This document shows positions 1 through 7,481 of a stretch of DNA of 23,951 bases, piece by piece (the stretch's first letter is position 1; the number at the start of each line of letters is the position of its first letter). The notes beneath the pieces are model-generated. The model saw nothing but the letters and a program-made list of their open reading frames with translations, was not told where the DNA came from and did not search any database. The stretch comes from a virus. Where the stretch lies: positions 1-23,951 of IMG/VR virus record IMGVR_UViG_3300014914_000042; one strand, given 5' to 3'. The translations under genes were made by a program, and so were the position numbers.

Positions 1-8
1 ATATAAGT

Positions 9-437
9 ATGAAAACCCATGGGATGTCTAACACTAGATTTTATAAAATATGGAAAGGGTTAAAAACTAGATGTTATAACAGGAATTATAAGCATTATGC
101 TGATTATGGCGGTAGAGGTATAAAAGTATGTGATAGATGGCATAAATTTGAAAATTTTAAAAAAGACATGTATGTCACATATAAAGACACATTATCCATA
201 GATAGGATTGATAATAACCGAGGATATTGTACAGAAAACTGTAAGTGGGCAACAAGGCAAGAACAAAATCGTAACAAAAGAATGCACAAGCTAACAAAGG
301 AAAAAGTAAAACAGATAAGAATTGAGTATAAAAATGGCAGCTATGGGATTGGTGCTTTTCTAGCTAGAAAATACGGTGTTTGTAATGCAGTAATATCAGA
401 AATAGTAAACTATAAAAGAAATTATGCTGACATTTAA
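9..437 (+). CDS. HNH-type (homing-like) endonuclease with C-terminal DNA-binding module
   Basis: Predicted free-standing phage endonuclease of 142 residues. Residues 10-55 carry the usual opening of this family (a W-x-x-x-K-x-R-C-Y-N stretch, then Y-G-G-R-G-I-K-V-C-D-R-W). Residues 63-90 form the nuclease-like core, S-I-D-R-I-D-N-N followed by N-C-K-W-A-T-R-Q-E-Q-N. The first His of a classical HNH is Asp here, as is common in this phage family. Residues 95-138 look like a small helix-turn-helix of the 'LT.E.V..IR..Y..G' kind that would set target choice. The gene sits 19 bases before the small terminase. HNH genes next to terminases occur in cos phages as packaging cofactors, but this family is more often a selfish homing nuclease. 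A start at 21 is also possible. The window begins only eight bases upstream, so its promoter is not visible. Confidence 0.8.
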   Translation: MKTHGMSNTRFYKIWKGLKTRCYNRNYKHYADYGGRGIKVCDRWHKFENFKKDMYVTYKDTLSIDRIDNNRGYCTENCKWATRQEQNRNKRMHKLTKEKVKQIRIEYKNGSYGIGAFLARKYGVCNAVISEIVNYKRNYADI

Positions 438-456
438 TACTTTTTAATAAAGAAAT

Positions 457-852
457 ATGACTAAAAATAAAGGCGGAAGACCTACTGTGTTTACTAAAGA
501 AACTATGCAAAAACTTGAACAGGCTTTTGCTATCGGTTGTCCTATTGCAGAAGCGTGTTTCTATGCAGGGATTGCTGAGAGAGCTTACTATAATTATAAA
601 AAATTAAACCCAGAGTTGGTGCAGAATTTGGAAAGGCTGAGGAATAAGCCAGTTTTAAAGGCTAGACAAACTATTGTTAATGGGCTTGGTGAGGCTGACA
701 ATGCAAAATGGTATCTTGAAAGGAAAAGGAAAAAAGAGTTTTCTACTAGAACCGAGCAAGCTGTTGAAGCTTCACTTGTTGATAAAACAGTTGATGCGAC
801 TAAATTCATTAATAACCTATTAGATGACGATAAAGAGGATACGGACGACTAG
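457..852 (+). CDS. terS: Terminase small subunit
   Basis: Likely DNA-recognition subunit of the packaging motor; it would bind the packaging site and load the large terminase. The 131-residue protein opens with the G-G-R-P-T-V-F-T signature common in phage small terminases. A predicted helix-turn-helix follows at residues 15-50 (the I-A-E-A-C-F-Y-A-G-I region, then A-Y-Y-N-Y). Further on are a charged helical segment (residues 55-75) and the residues A-K-W-Y-L-E-R-K, also typical of the family. The tail is acidic. The gene directly precedes, and overlaps by 29 bases, the large subunit, as expected for a coupled pair. The start follows an A-rich leader with no Shine-Dalgarno. The stop is TAG. 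Confidence 0.85.
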   Translation: MTKNKGGRPTVFTKETMQKLEQAFAIGCPIAEACFYAGIAERAYYNYKKLNPELVQNLERLRNKPVLKARQTIVNGLGEADNAKWYLERKRKKEFSTRTEQAVEASLVDKTVDATKFINNLLDDDKEDTDD

Positions 853-2425
853 GGAGTGTTTGATTGTGTTGCGAAAAGCGTATGCAACAGGTGATCAGCA
901 AGTTATTAGTCAAACACGATGGTCGTTAGGAAAAGAATCTTTTAGGGGGTTCGTTTTGGCGTATTATTTCGAAGCAATGAAATATAAAAATGCTGATTTC
1001 TTAGAGAAATGGCAAGACTTATTAGAATTTGATGAGTTTGAAATGATTCTATTAATAGGGTTTAGGGGGTCGGCGAAGACGTCTCTTGCTAAGATATGGG
1101 CTACTAGAGTCATTTTGTATAAGATACATGAGCTTGTCGGATATGTTTGTTATGAGAAAGAAAAGGCTAGTGAATCGTTGTTTGATATTATGACATGGTT
1201 GCAAAGTCACCCTTTGATTATTCAGGATTTTGGTGACCAGTTCGAAAAACCTATTGATTTGAGACCAGAGAAAAAGACTCAAGGGAATTTTGTAACGACT
1301 TCGGGTGTTAGGGTTACGGCTATATCTATTAGTCAGACAGTACGTGGTAAGTTACATGAGTTTGAACGTCCTAATTGTTATATTGTAGACGATTTCGAGA
1401 ATAATACGACGAAAAGGAGTGCTGTGATGACGTTTAAAACTAAAGAGTTCTTTCGTGAATTGCTTTCAGGGTTAGGGAATAATCCCAATTTGTTATTTAT
1501 TTCTAACTACATATCAGATACGGGGTCTGTTGCATGGTTAGAGGGGTTTGCTAATGGAAATAAGGATTTTCATGTTGAAAGGCAACCGTTGATCTTAGAT
1601 GGTAAAATTACATGGCCAGATAAATACGTATTAACAGATACTGAACGTGAAAAATCAAAACAAGAAGAAAAGCCTATATCTATTGAAGCGTTAAAGAGAA
1701 AATTGAATAAAGATGGTGAAAAGGTTTTTGAACAAGAGATGCTGCTTGAGCCTATTACTAAAGGTGATATGTTCTTTGATCGTGAAATTGTTGATAAACG
1801 TATTAAAGCAATTGGAAGTGCTAAGCCTGTGATAAAAGACGGGTGGAAAATTTGGGATGAATACAGAAAGGGTGGGAACTATGCCATTGCTGCGGATGTT
1901 GCCGAGGGGTTCGGGAATGATTCAAGTGTTATACAGGTGATTGATTTAGATAATGGGAAACAGGTAAGGGAATTCGAAAGCAATTTGGTTCAACCTTCTC
2001 GCCTTGGTAAAATGATGGTTGAGCAAGGAGTGAAAGCCAATAATTGTATATTGTGTCCTGAGCGAAACAGTATCGGTGTTGCCGTGGTTGATTCGATCAA
2101 AAATGAGGATTATAATAATATCTATAGGGAAAAAAGTGTTGATAAGATCTCAAACAAACCTGTTCAAAGGTTTGGCTGGTATACAAGTTCAAAAACAAAA
2201 CCAATGATGCTGTTTGAGTTTAAGAGGGATTTTGAGGCTGGTGAGATTGAGATTAATTCGTTGCAATTATTGCGAGAAATGCGGGCATTTACTAATGATA
2301 AGGTGACGGATACAAGGTTTGATTCAGAGTTGTCTAACCATTTTGATAGAGTTATGGCGTTCGCTATCGTGTGGCAAATGAGGAAAGTAAACAGGGTGAA
2401 GGGCTTTGTAAATTATAGTTCATAG
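824..2425 (+). CDS. terL: Terminase large subunit (ATPase and nuclease)
   Basis: Packaging motor and headful or cos nuclease, 533 residues, a normal length. ATPase domain: a Walker A-like G-F-R-G-S-A-K-T-S at residues 79-87 and a Walker B of I-V-D-D-F-E at 187-192. RNase H-like nuclease domain: A-D-V-A-E-G with D358, the acidic residue of C-P-E-R-N at E413, and H-F-D ending at D508, which fit the three metal-binding positions of phage terminases. The start at 824 overlaps the small subunit by 29 bases. A TTG or GTG start at about 860-870 cannot be excluded, because the next in-frame ATG would already remove part of the ATPase domain. The gene ends with TAG and is followed by a 62-base spacer with no clear terminator. 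Confidence 0.95.
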   Translation: MTIKRIRTTRECLIVLRKAYATGDQQVISQTRWSLGKESFRGFVLAYYFEAMKYKNADFLEKWQDLLEFDEFEMILLIGFRGSAKTSLAKIWATRVILYKIHELVGYVCYEKEKASESLFDIMTWLQSHPLIIQDFGDQFEKPIDLRPEKKTQGNFVTTSGVRVTAISISQTVRGKLHEFERPNCYIVDDFENNTTKRSAVMTFKTKEFFRELLSGLGNNPNLLFISNYISDTGSVAWLEGFANGNKDFHVERQPLILDGKITWPDKYVLTDTEREKSKQEEKPISIEALKRKLNKDGEKVFEQEMLLEPITKGDMFFDREIVDKRIKAIGSAKPVIKDGWKIWDEYRKGGNYAIAADVAEGFGNDSSVIQVIDLDNGKQVREFESNLVQPSRLGKMMVEQGVKANNCILCPERNSIGVAVVDSIKNEDYNNIYREKSVDKISNKPVQRFGWYTSSKTKPMMLFEFKRDFEAGEIEINSLQLLREMRAFTNDKVTDTRFDSELSNHFDRVMAFAIVWQMRKVNRVKGFVNYSS

Positions 2426-2487
2426 ATTCAAAGTTCGTTTTTTCTAGGAAATATAGTAAGATGTAAATAGAATATAAAAAAATATAT

Positions 2488-3840
2488 ATGGCTACAGAAA
2501 TAGTTGGTAAAATCGAAAGTGCTAGACTGAAAAAAATCACAGGGTTCGAAGAAATGTTGACTGATACATATTTGAGTAATTTGAATAATAAACAGACAAG
2601 GTTTATTTACGACAAGTTTTTTAAAGGGAGTGCATCGTTAAGGAAACAAAGGCTTTCGCTTTTAAATATATCCTATTCGTTACCTCTTTTAATTTCTGAA
2701 AAGATTGCGGACTATGTGGGGACTCCACAAACAGAGGTTGGAGTTGATTTGCATGATTATATCATGTCATATGCTTGGGGTGGGTATGCTGTTTTTAAAT
2801 GTGAAAAGAGGGATGGAAAGTTTGTTATCACACAACACAATACTGATGGATATGTTAAGAATGATGACGGGTCAGAGGATTTACTAACTTACCTGTTAAG
2901 TGAAAATGCTAATGGTGTGATTGAGAAATATATATTGAAACAAACATACTACAAAGGAACTGTGACAAACAATTTGTATAAGATGGCTAATGCTACTGAT
3001 TCAACAACTACAACATCAGTAATTAGTGAGGACAATCAGTTTGATGGGAGTATCAAGGGGTCGCCTGTGTTATTAAATTCGCTAGATGCTACTGCTCATC
3101 TATCAGAATCAGAAGTATTAGATGGTAGCTTTAACCCTATTGTTGTTGTTAACAATACGAAAATTAGCAGTAAGGTGTACGGAGAAAGTGAGATATCAAA
3201 GGTTAAATCATTGATTTCTTCAATAGAAATACAGTTGGTTAATCTACAGGATCAATTGTTGAAGCACTTACAAGCAAAACTTGCAATACCGACGTCAAAA
3301 TTACCAATTGATAGTAATGGAATGGTTAACATGGCTAATCTTGAAGTTATAGGGATGGAAGCTGGTGATCCAATGCCTCAATATATAATAAATGAAAACA
3401 AACAAATAGAAAAATCTTTTGTACTGATTGAACACATGATCAGGCAAATAGCTGTAGTGTTGTCCATGCCTGTTGATTTCTTTGGATTAAAAAATGAGGG
3501 GGGTGTTGAGAGTAAAGAGGCTAAAATGATAAAACTAAGCCCTTTTATTAAAAAGATTGAAAGAGTGAGAAAGCATTTTACTACAGGATTACAACAATTG
3601 GTGAAGATCTCAAAGAGCTGGGGGGTAACTACTAGCGATGTTATTGTTTGGAGTGGTGTGTTCCCGACTGATAAAGCGGTTGAGGCTAATGAATTATCAA
3701 TAGCTTTGGATAGTCAGTTGATTAGTCGAAAGAAAGCTATAATGAAATACCAAGACATTACTGAGGACGAAGCTAATATAGAAATGGCTTTAATTAATAA
3801 TGATAATGCAACAATAAATGACGAAGACTTACCTATCTAG
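2488..3840 (+). CDS. Portal protein
   Basis: Predicted portal, the dodecameric ring at the capsid vertex through which DNA is pumped. It has 450 residues, at the short end of the SPP1 gp6-like range. Supporting signs are the position between the large terminase and the MuF-type head protein, the early K-x-R-L-S-L-L-N region with L-I-S-E-K-I-A-D-Y-V, a central helical region (about residues 235-330), and the M-P-V-D-F-F-G-L and G-G-V-E-S-K-E-A-K segment (about 327-350) seen at the portal clip and stem boundary. The C-terminus is acidic. The start is preceded by an A-rich leader. Its 3' end overlaps the next reading frame by 23 bases. Assigned by position and family pattern rather than by a catalytic motif. 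Confidence 0.87.
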   Translation: MATEIVGKIESARLKKITGFEEMLTDTYLSNLNNKQTRFIYDKFFKGSASLRKQRLSLLNISYSLPLLISEKIADYVGTPQTEVGVDLHDYIMSYAWGGYAVFKCEKRDGKFVITQHNTDGYVKNDDGSEDLLTYLLSENANGVIEKYILKQTYYKGTVTNNLYKMANATDSTTTTSVISEDNQFDGSIKGSPVLLNSLDATAHLSESEVLDGSFNPIVVVNNTKISSKVYGESEISKVKSLISSIEIQLVNLQDQLLKHLQAKLAIPTSKLPIDSNGMVNMANLEVIGMEAGDPMPQYIINENKQIEKSFVLIEHMIRQIAVVLSMPVDFFGLKNEGGVESKEAKMIKLSPFIKKIERVRKHFTTGLQQLVKISKSWGVTTSDVIVWSGVFPTDKAVEANELSIALDSQLISRKKAIMKYQDITEDEANIEMALINNDNATINDEDLPI

Positions 3841-4564
3841 TGAGCATGAGCAAATGCATAACACCTCGGAAAGGCTAGAAGAGGAATCAGCTATACGGTT
3901 TAACGAACTTATAGGGGTTTTTATTCTTATTGGTGAAAGTGTGCGAACAAAGAAAGAAAAGAAGGCAATGATTAGGCGTGAGGTTTTAAAGATGAACAAA
4001 TGGATTGATAAGTTTAGTGATAACTCTACAAAAATCTATAACAGGTATGTAAAGAAGGCGTATAGGCAAATGGGTAAGCGAGCAAAGCAATTGTCTGGTG
4101 CGCAAGCTAAAGAACGGACTTTGTTAAAAGATGAACTTGTAGGGAATATGAAAGGTAAACTTAGTGATTATGAAAAGAAAGCACAACGGCTTGTATTGAT
4201 GAAAGAGCTTGAGAAGCTTCGAGAAGCTGATCTTGGTTATAAGAATGCAACTGCAAAATCAGTTGTGAATAAAAAAAAATTAAGGAAAAATTTCGTATTC
4301 ATGACAAGTAAGGGGAAAAGGATGAAAACTAATCATATTATGAAACTTGTTGTTGGTGATGCTATATGGCAAACCATGATGAGTGCAAAGGTTAGTACGT
4401 GGACTGATGCTGGTGAGAAGTGGGGTATTTGGCGTTCTATTATTGATAGTAGAACTACTCCATATTGTCGTGCAATGAATGGTAAAAAAATAGATATAAG
4501 AACGCATGCGATACCGCCAGTGCATTATGCTTGTAGATCTACAGTTGAAATCATAAATAAATAA
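3818..4564 (+). CDS. MuF-type minor head protein (SPP1 gp7-like)
   Basis: Minor capsid protein of 248 residues, expected inside the head close to the portal. The C-terminal 50 residues carry the MuF signature: W-x-S/I-I-I-D-S-R-T-T-P-Y-C, then M-N-G-K, then P-P-V-H-Y-A-C-R-S-T. These conserved Cys and His positions define the domain. The N-terminal 150 residues are strongly basic and helical. The start at 3818 lies inside the portal gene. An in-frame ATG at 3854, just after the portal stop, is an equally reasonable start and would remove 12 residues. No toxin domain is fused to the MuF part, unlike in some Firmicutes prophages. Confidence 0.85.
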   Translation: MTKTYLSSEHEQMHNTSERLEEESAIRFNELIGVFILIGESVRTKKEKKAMIRREVLKMNKWIDKFSDNSTKIYNRYVKKAYRQMGKRAKQLSGAQAKERTLLKDELVGNMKGKLSDYEKKAQRLVLMKELEKLREADLGYKNATAKSVVNKKKLRKNFVFMTSKGKRMKTNHIMKLVVGDAIWQTMMSAKVSTWTDAGEKWGIWRSIIDSRTTPYCRAMNGKKIDIRTHAIPPVHYACRSTVEIINK

Positions 4565-4570
4565 AACAAT

Positions 4571-4735
4571 ATGCAAAAATGGGCAAAAGTATCATTGAAT
4601 CAAATGCTACAAGTTACAAAGAAGGAGCTTTATATCATGCGAAGGAATAGTGCTATCAGATTTATACCTGTGTTTGTTATTTATTCGTTATTAAGCATTT
4701 CTTTATTAAAATTGGCACAGTATATGTTGACTTAA
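4571..4735 (+). CDS. Small single-pass membrane protein, unknown
   Basis: A 54-codon frame lying six bases after the MuF gene. Its ATG follows the same A-rich, Shine-Dalgarno-free context (ACAAT before ATG) as its neighbours. The first 30 residues are basic and polar (K-W-A-K, K-K-E-L, M-R-R-N). Residues 31-50 form one hydrophobic helix rich in I, L, V and F. It ends with TAA two bases before a good promoter, so it would close the first late transcription unit. No function is recognised. It could be a membrane-active accessory peptide or simply a short unconserved frame. Confidence 0.5.
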   Translation: MQKWAKVSLNQMLQVTKKELYIMRRNSAIRFIPVFVIYSLLSISLLKLAQYMLT

Positions 4736-4736
4736 T

Positions 4737-4765
4737 TTGACCAATTGGCAAAAAGTGACTATTAT
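4737..4765 (+). promoter_or_regulatory. Sigma70-type promoter for scaffold and capsid genes
   Basis: TTGACC at 4737-4742 and TATTAT at 4760-4765 with an exact 17-base spacer. The -35 box is identical to that of the promoter after the holin. It lies in the only sizeable gap before the scaffold gene and would start RNA at about 4772. It matches the need for extra capsid and scaffold RNA. Confidence 0.6.
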
Positions 4766-4771
4766 TTAAGT

Positions 4772-4882
4772 GCATGCTAATCCGTTTTAGGAAAAACGTT
4801 AAAAGTTCCCGACATGATTGTCGTTAAAAAATCTTTACGTCTTGATATAGACGGTAAAATTAATATTTTAACATAAGTAATT
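4772..4882 (+). promoter_or_regulatory. Structured 5' leader of the scaffold-capsid transcript
   Basis: About 110 bases between the predicted start of transcription and the scaffold ATG. It contains two short stem-loops: CGACA/TGTCG around 4810-4823, and CGTCT/AGACG around 4838-4853. A 20-codon frame (4814-4876, starting M-I-V-V-K-K) lies inside and ends six bases before the scaffold start. It could be a leader peptide or chance. There is no Shine-Dalgarno before the scaffold ATG. Confidence 0.35.
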
Positions 4883-5575
4883 ATGGAACAAGAAGCAGCA
4901 GTGAAAGAAGCTATCGCAGAACACTACAACTCTCTTACGGAGGATGAGCAGGGGAAGTTTGATGCAATGTCTGATGAAGATAAAGAACTTCATAATAAAG
5001 AAATCGCCGCTAAGTTGAAATCAAAACATGAGGAAGGGGGAAGCAATGACGACAAAGTGCCTCTTGCTAAAATGCTTGAGTATAAACGACAGGCGAAAGA
5101 AAATGCGGAAAAGTTAGCTAAGTATGAGAATGAAGCTAAACTGAAAAAAGAAGCGGACATGGCTAAGAATGGGGAATACAAAGAACTCCTCGAAGCCAAA
5201 ACCACTGAACTTGAAAGCTTAGTAGCTGAAAATGCGGAGCTAAAAGACCACCTGGGTGTGTTCACCAAAGGAATTGATGAGAAAGTTGATAAATTTTTAA
5301 ACTCTATCACAGACGATACAGATAAAGAAATGATCGAGGCAATTCTAAGCGGTAAAAATGCGAGTGAAAAGGCTAATCTATTACCAGCACTTCAAAGCAA
5401 GTTCGGACATCCTGACAATATTAATAATAATAATGTTAAAGGGAGTCATAAACCGCCTACTAGCGAAGTTGAGATTGCGGAACTTCAAACAAAAATTGAC
5501 TCGGCTGTCAAAGACGGTAAACCAATGGATGTTTTAAAGCTTCAAGCTCAATTAAGAACGCTAAGGGCGAAATAA
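4883..5575 (+). CDS. Capsid scaffolding protein
   Basis: Predicted internal scaffold that guides assembly of the major capsid protein and then leaves the procapsid. It has 230 residues and is very rich in Glu, Lys and Ala. The long central coiled coil (residues about 65-130, with runs such as A-K-E-N-A-E-K-L-A-K-Y-E) and the hydrophilic, low-complexity linker (I-N-N-N-N-V-K-G-S) at about 180 are typical of gp20-like scaffolds. The basic C-terminal helix (about 195-230) would be the capsid-binding end. It lies 20 bases before the major capsid gene. No protease motif is present, so any maturation protease would have to be elsewhere. Confidence 0.85.
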   Translation: MEQEAAVKEAIAEHYNSLTEDEQGKFDAMSDEDKELHNKEIAAKLKSKHEEGGSNDDKVPLAKMLEYKRQAKENAEKLAKYENEAKLKKEADMAKNGEYKELLEAKTTELESLVAENAELKDHLGVFTKGIDEKVDKFLNSITDDTDKEMIEAILSGKNASEKANLLPALQSKFGHPDNINNNNVKGSHKPPTSEVEIAELQTKIDSAVKDGKPMDVLKLQAQLRTLRAK

Positions 5576-5595
5576 TTCACTAATCAAAAACAATT

Positions 5596-6783
5596 ATGCC
5601 TAATTTACAAAATTCTCAAGAATATAATGCAATACATATTCCTGACGTTAACCAAGTTTTCACTAGTCTAATGAAGAACAAACCAATGGTCTCTTCTATA
5701 ATTGGAATGAGTGGAAAAGCTCTTAATCACAAACATGAATGGTTAGAGTACAAAAAAAGTCCTACACAATGGCAAACTGATGGAGCAACTGTTGCAGGTG
5801 TAACTACACTAACTTTCGACAGTACTGAGGGGGTACAAGTTGGAGACGTATTGAAATTCACTGCATCCACTGGTGCATCTATTTCTGTTAAAGTTAAAGT
5901 CCTTACTGTTGTTGACGCAACTGATATTACAGTGACTCGACCATATGGTGGGACTACTGATATGACTATTCCTGATAATGCTATCGTTTCTCTTATCTCA
6001 AGAGCTAAAAACGAAAACAGTGGAGAAGGTCTTGGAGAAAATGTTAAACCTTCAAGAGTATTCAACTTCACACAAATTTTCAGACGTGATCTTGGTCTTT
6101 CAAGAACTACTTTACAAACTGCTCTTTACGGTTTAGCTACTGAAGCTGATCGAAATGCTAAGGTTGAAGAATTAGTTAACTTCCAAGTTGCTAATCAACT
6201 AGCTGATATCGCTTACGAGTTCAACAACTCACTAATCGATGGTGTGAAAGAAGAACGTGTAGACGGTGCTGCTGCTGGTTCATTCGGTGGTATACTTCCA
6301 TTCATGGAAGCTCAAGCTTCATCTCAATATGACGCATCAGCAAATTCTGTTTCTTCTCTAATCTTGAACAACGCTATTGATCAAGCAGTAGGAAACGGAG
6401 CAAACGGAACAGAATTAACTGTTTTGCTTTGTCATCCAACTCAAGCACGAAAAATCTCTGCTTTCAACACATCTGGAAACAATCCAGTAATGAGTAGAAC
6501 AGAAACAGTTTCAGGTTCTTATGTTGTTCAATATCAATCTGATCTTGCTGGAACAAATGGAGGGGCTTTAACAACTATCGTTGTTGACAGAAACTTCCCA
6601 CAAGACAAAATTGCTATCTTGAACCCAGAAAGTTTAAACATTGCACCAATGCAAAACTTCTTCGTACAAGAAACAACTGATCTAAAAACTGACGGACGAA
6701 CTTGGAAATTACTAGGAGAACTTACTCTAGAATTCAAGAACGCTGCAGATTCATCAATGTTAATTCACAATTTAGCTTTATAA
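5596..6783 (+). CDS. Major capsid protein (HK97 fold, SU10-like family)
   Basis: Main shell protein, 395 residues. The region around residues 155-180 (N-F-T-Q-I-F-R-R-D-L-G-L-S-R-T-T) resembles the conserved N-x-x-Q-I-F stretch of the SU10 (DUF5309) capsid family. Residues about 65-140 form a beta-rich insert (V-G-D-V-L-K-F then Y-G-G-T-T-D) seen in the same family. The C-terminal strand ends L-E-F-K-N-A-A-D-S-S-M-L-I-H. The codons look more biased (many GAA, GCT, AAC, TTC) than in neighbouring genes, as expected for the most abundant protein. A strong terminator follows 26 bases after the stop, so scaffold and capsid form a bounded unit. Confidence 0.9.
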   Translation: MPNLQNSQEYNAIHIPDVNQVFTSLMKNKPMVSSIIGMSGKALNHKHEWLEYKKSPTQWQTDGATVAGVTTLTFDSTEGVQVGDVLKFTASTGASISVKVKVLTVVDATDITVTRPYGGTTDMTIPDNAIVSLISRAKNENSGEGLGENVKPSRVFNFTQIFRRDLGLSRTTLQTALYGLATEADRNAKVEELVNFQVANQLADIAYEFNNSLIDGVKEERVDGAAAGSFGGILPFMEAQASSQYDASANSVSSLILNNAIDQAVGNGANGTELTVLLCHPTQARKISAFNTSGNNPVMSRTETVSGSYVVQYQSDLAGTNGGALTTIVVDRNFPQDKIAILNPESLNIAPMQNFFVQETTDLKTDGRTWKLLGELTLEFKNAADSSMLIHNLAL

Positions 6784-6808
6784 GTTAGTTATTAAACAGT
6801 GAAAAGAT

Positions 6809-6833
6809 AGAGAGCAGAAATGCTCTCTTTTTT
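6809..6833 (+). terminator. Intrinsic terminator after the capsid gene
   Basis: A perfect 8-bp stem, AGAGAGCA with TGCTCTCT, closed by a GAAA tetraloop and followed at once by TTTTTATTTTTATTTATT. The position directly after the capsid gene fits a transcript ending there. Confidence 0.88.
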
Positions 6834-6897
6834 ATTTTTATTTATTAATGAAAATACGATATACTATAAATGAAATATATATATAACTATTAAATAT

Positions 6898-7170
6898 ATG
6901 AAAGCATTTGAAGCACAAAAAGGGAAAAGAATTTATTGCATAACTGGCGATATCTTTTTCGTTGCTTCGATTTACAAAACTGATAAAAAGGAAGAAATAG
7001 AAGCTCTTGATAGATGTTTAGATGTTAAAGAGGTGAAGTCTAAAACAGTAAAAGCTGATATTCAAGGTGATTATGAATTTGAGGGAAAGGTGTACAAAAC
7101 CGAAGCAGCAATGAAGGGGGCAATGACTAAAGCAGCTAAAAAAGAAGAAGTAAAAGAAGAAACAGAATAA
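6898..7170 (+). CDS. Small head-region protein, unknown
   Basis: A 90-residue protein. Residues 1-65 look like a small mixed alpha/beta fold (K-R-I-Y-C-I-T-G-D-I-F-F-V-A and E-I-E-A-L-D-R-C-L-D-V-K-E-V), and residues 70-90 form a lysine- and glutamate-rich tail. Short proteins of this build are common after capsid genes in metagenomic phages, but I do not know their role; a decoration or connector accessory role is a guess. The start follows the run of TATA repeats after the capsid terminator, with no Shine-Dalgarno. Transcription must either read through that terminator or start from a weak upstream signal. Confidence 0.7.
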   Translation: MKAFEAQKGKRIYCITGDIFFVASIYKTDKKEEIEALDRCLDVKEVKSKTVKADIQGDYEFEGKVYKTEAAMKGAMTKAAKKEEVKEETE

Positions 7171-7189
7171 TCTAATCACAAAAACAACT

Positions 7190-7480
7190 ATGTTTAATCA
7201 ACAAATAATCCCTACACAAGCAGTACCTGGGCAATATGGTCTTGTGATTGTTAATCCTGACGGGTCAACAGTTGGAGGAGGGGTTCAAGGAACTTTATCT
7301 TTAATAAAAGAACAATCGGACTATTTGCAAACGTTTTCATATCTAGATGCTGGTGCTGCTGATGAACGTGTGAGTACAATAGTTCACAATTCAGCTACTC
7401 TTTCACAAAGCATTACAGAAACTTTTGCTTATACTGGATCAGCGGGGAATTATAGAATATCAACAATAACACTATCATAA
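7190..7480 (+). CDS. Small structural-type protein preceding the fibre
   Basis: A 96-residue protein with no membrane segment and a beta-rich look (the segment Y-L-D-A-G-A-A-D-E-R-V-S-T-I-V-H, then Y-R-I-S-T-I-T-L-S at the end). It stops one base before the fibre ATG, so it is probably translated together with the fibre and may be its partner or attachment protein. No catalytic motif is visible. The function is unknown; the link to the fibre is inferred from spacing and composition. Confidence 0.65.
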   Translation: MFNQQIIPTQAVPGQYGLVIVNPDGSTVGGGVQGTLSLIKEQSDYLQTFSYLDAGAADERVSTIVHNSATLSQSITETFAYTGSAGNYRISTITLS

Positions 7481-7481
7481 C

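Noticed and set aside
5727-6071. Minus-strand 114-codon frame inside the capsid gene, and similar long opposite frames in other genes
   Set aside because: They are shadows of well-supported plus-strand genes, without spacing, start context or domain signs of their own.
6837-6870. Promoter before the 6898 gene (TATACT and TATAAA boxes)
   Set aside because: No acceptable -35 box at 16-18 bases; in such AT-rich DNA -10-like words arise by chance.
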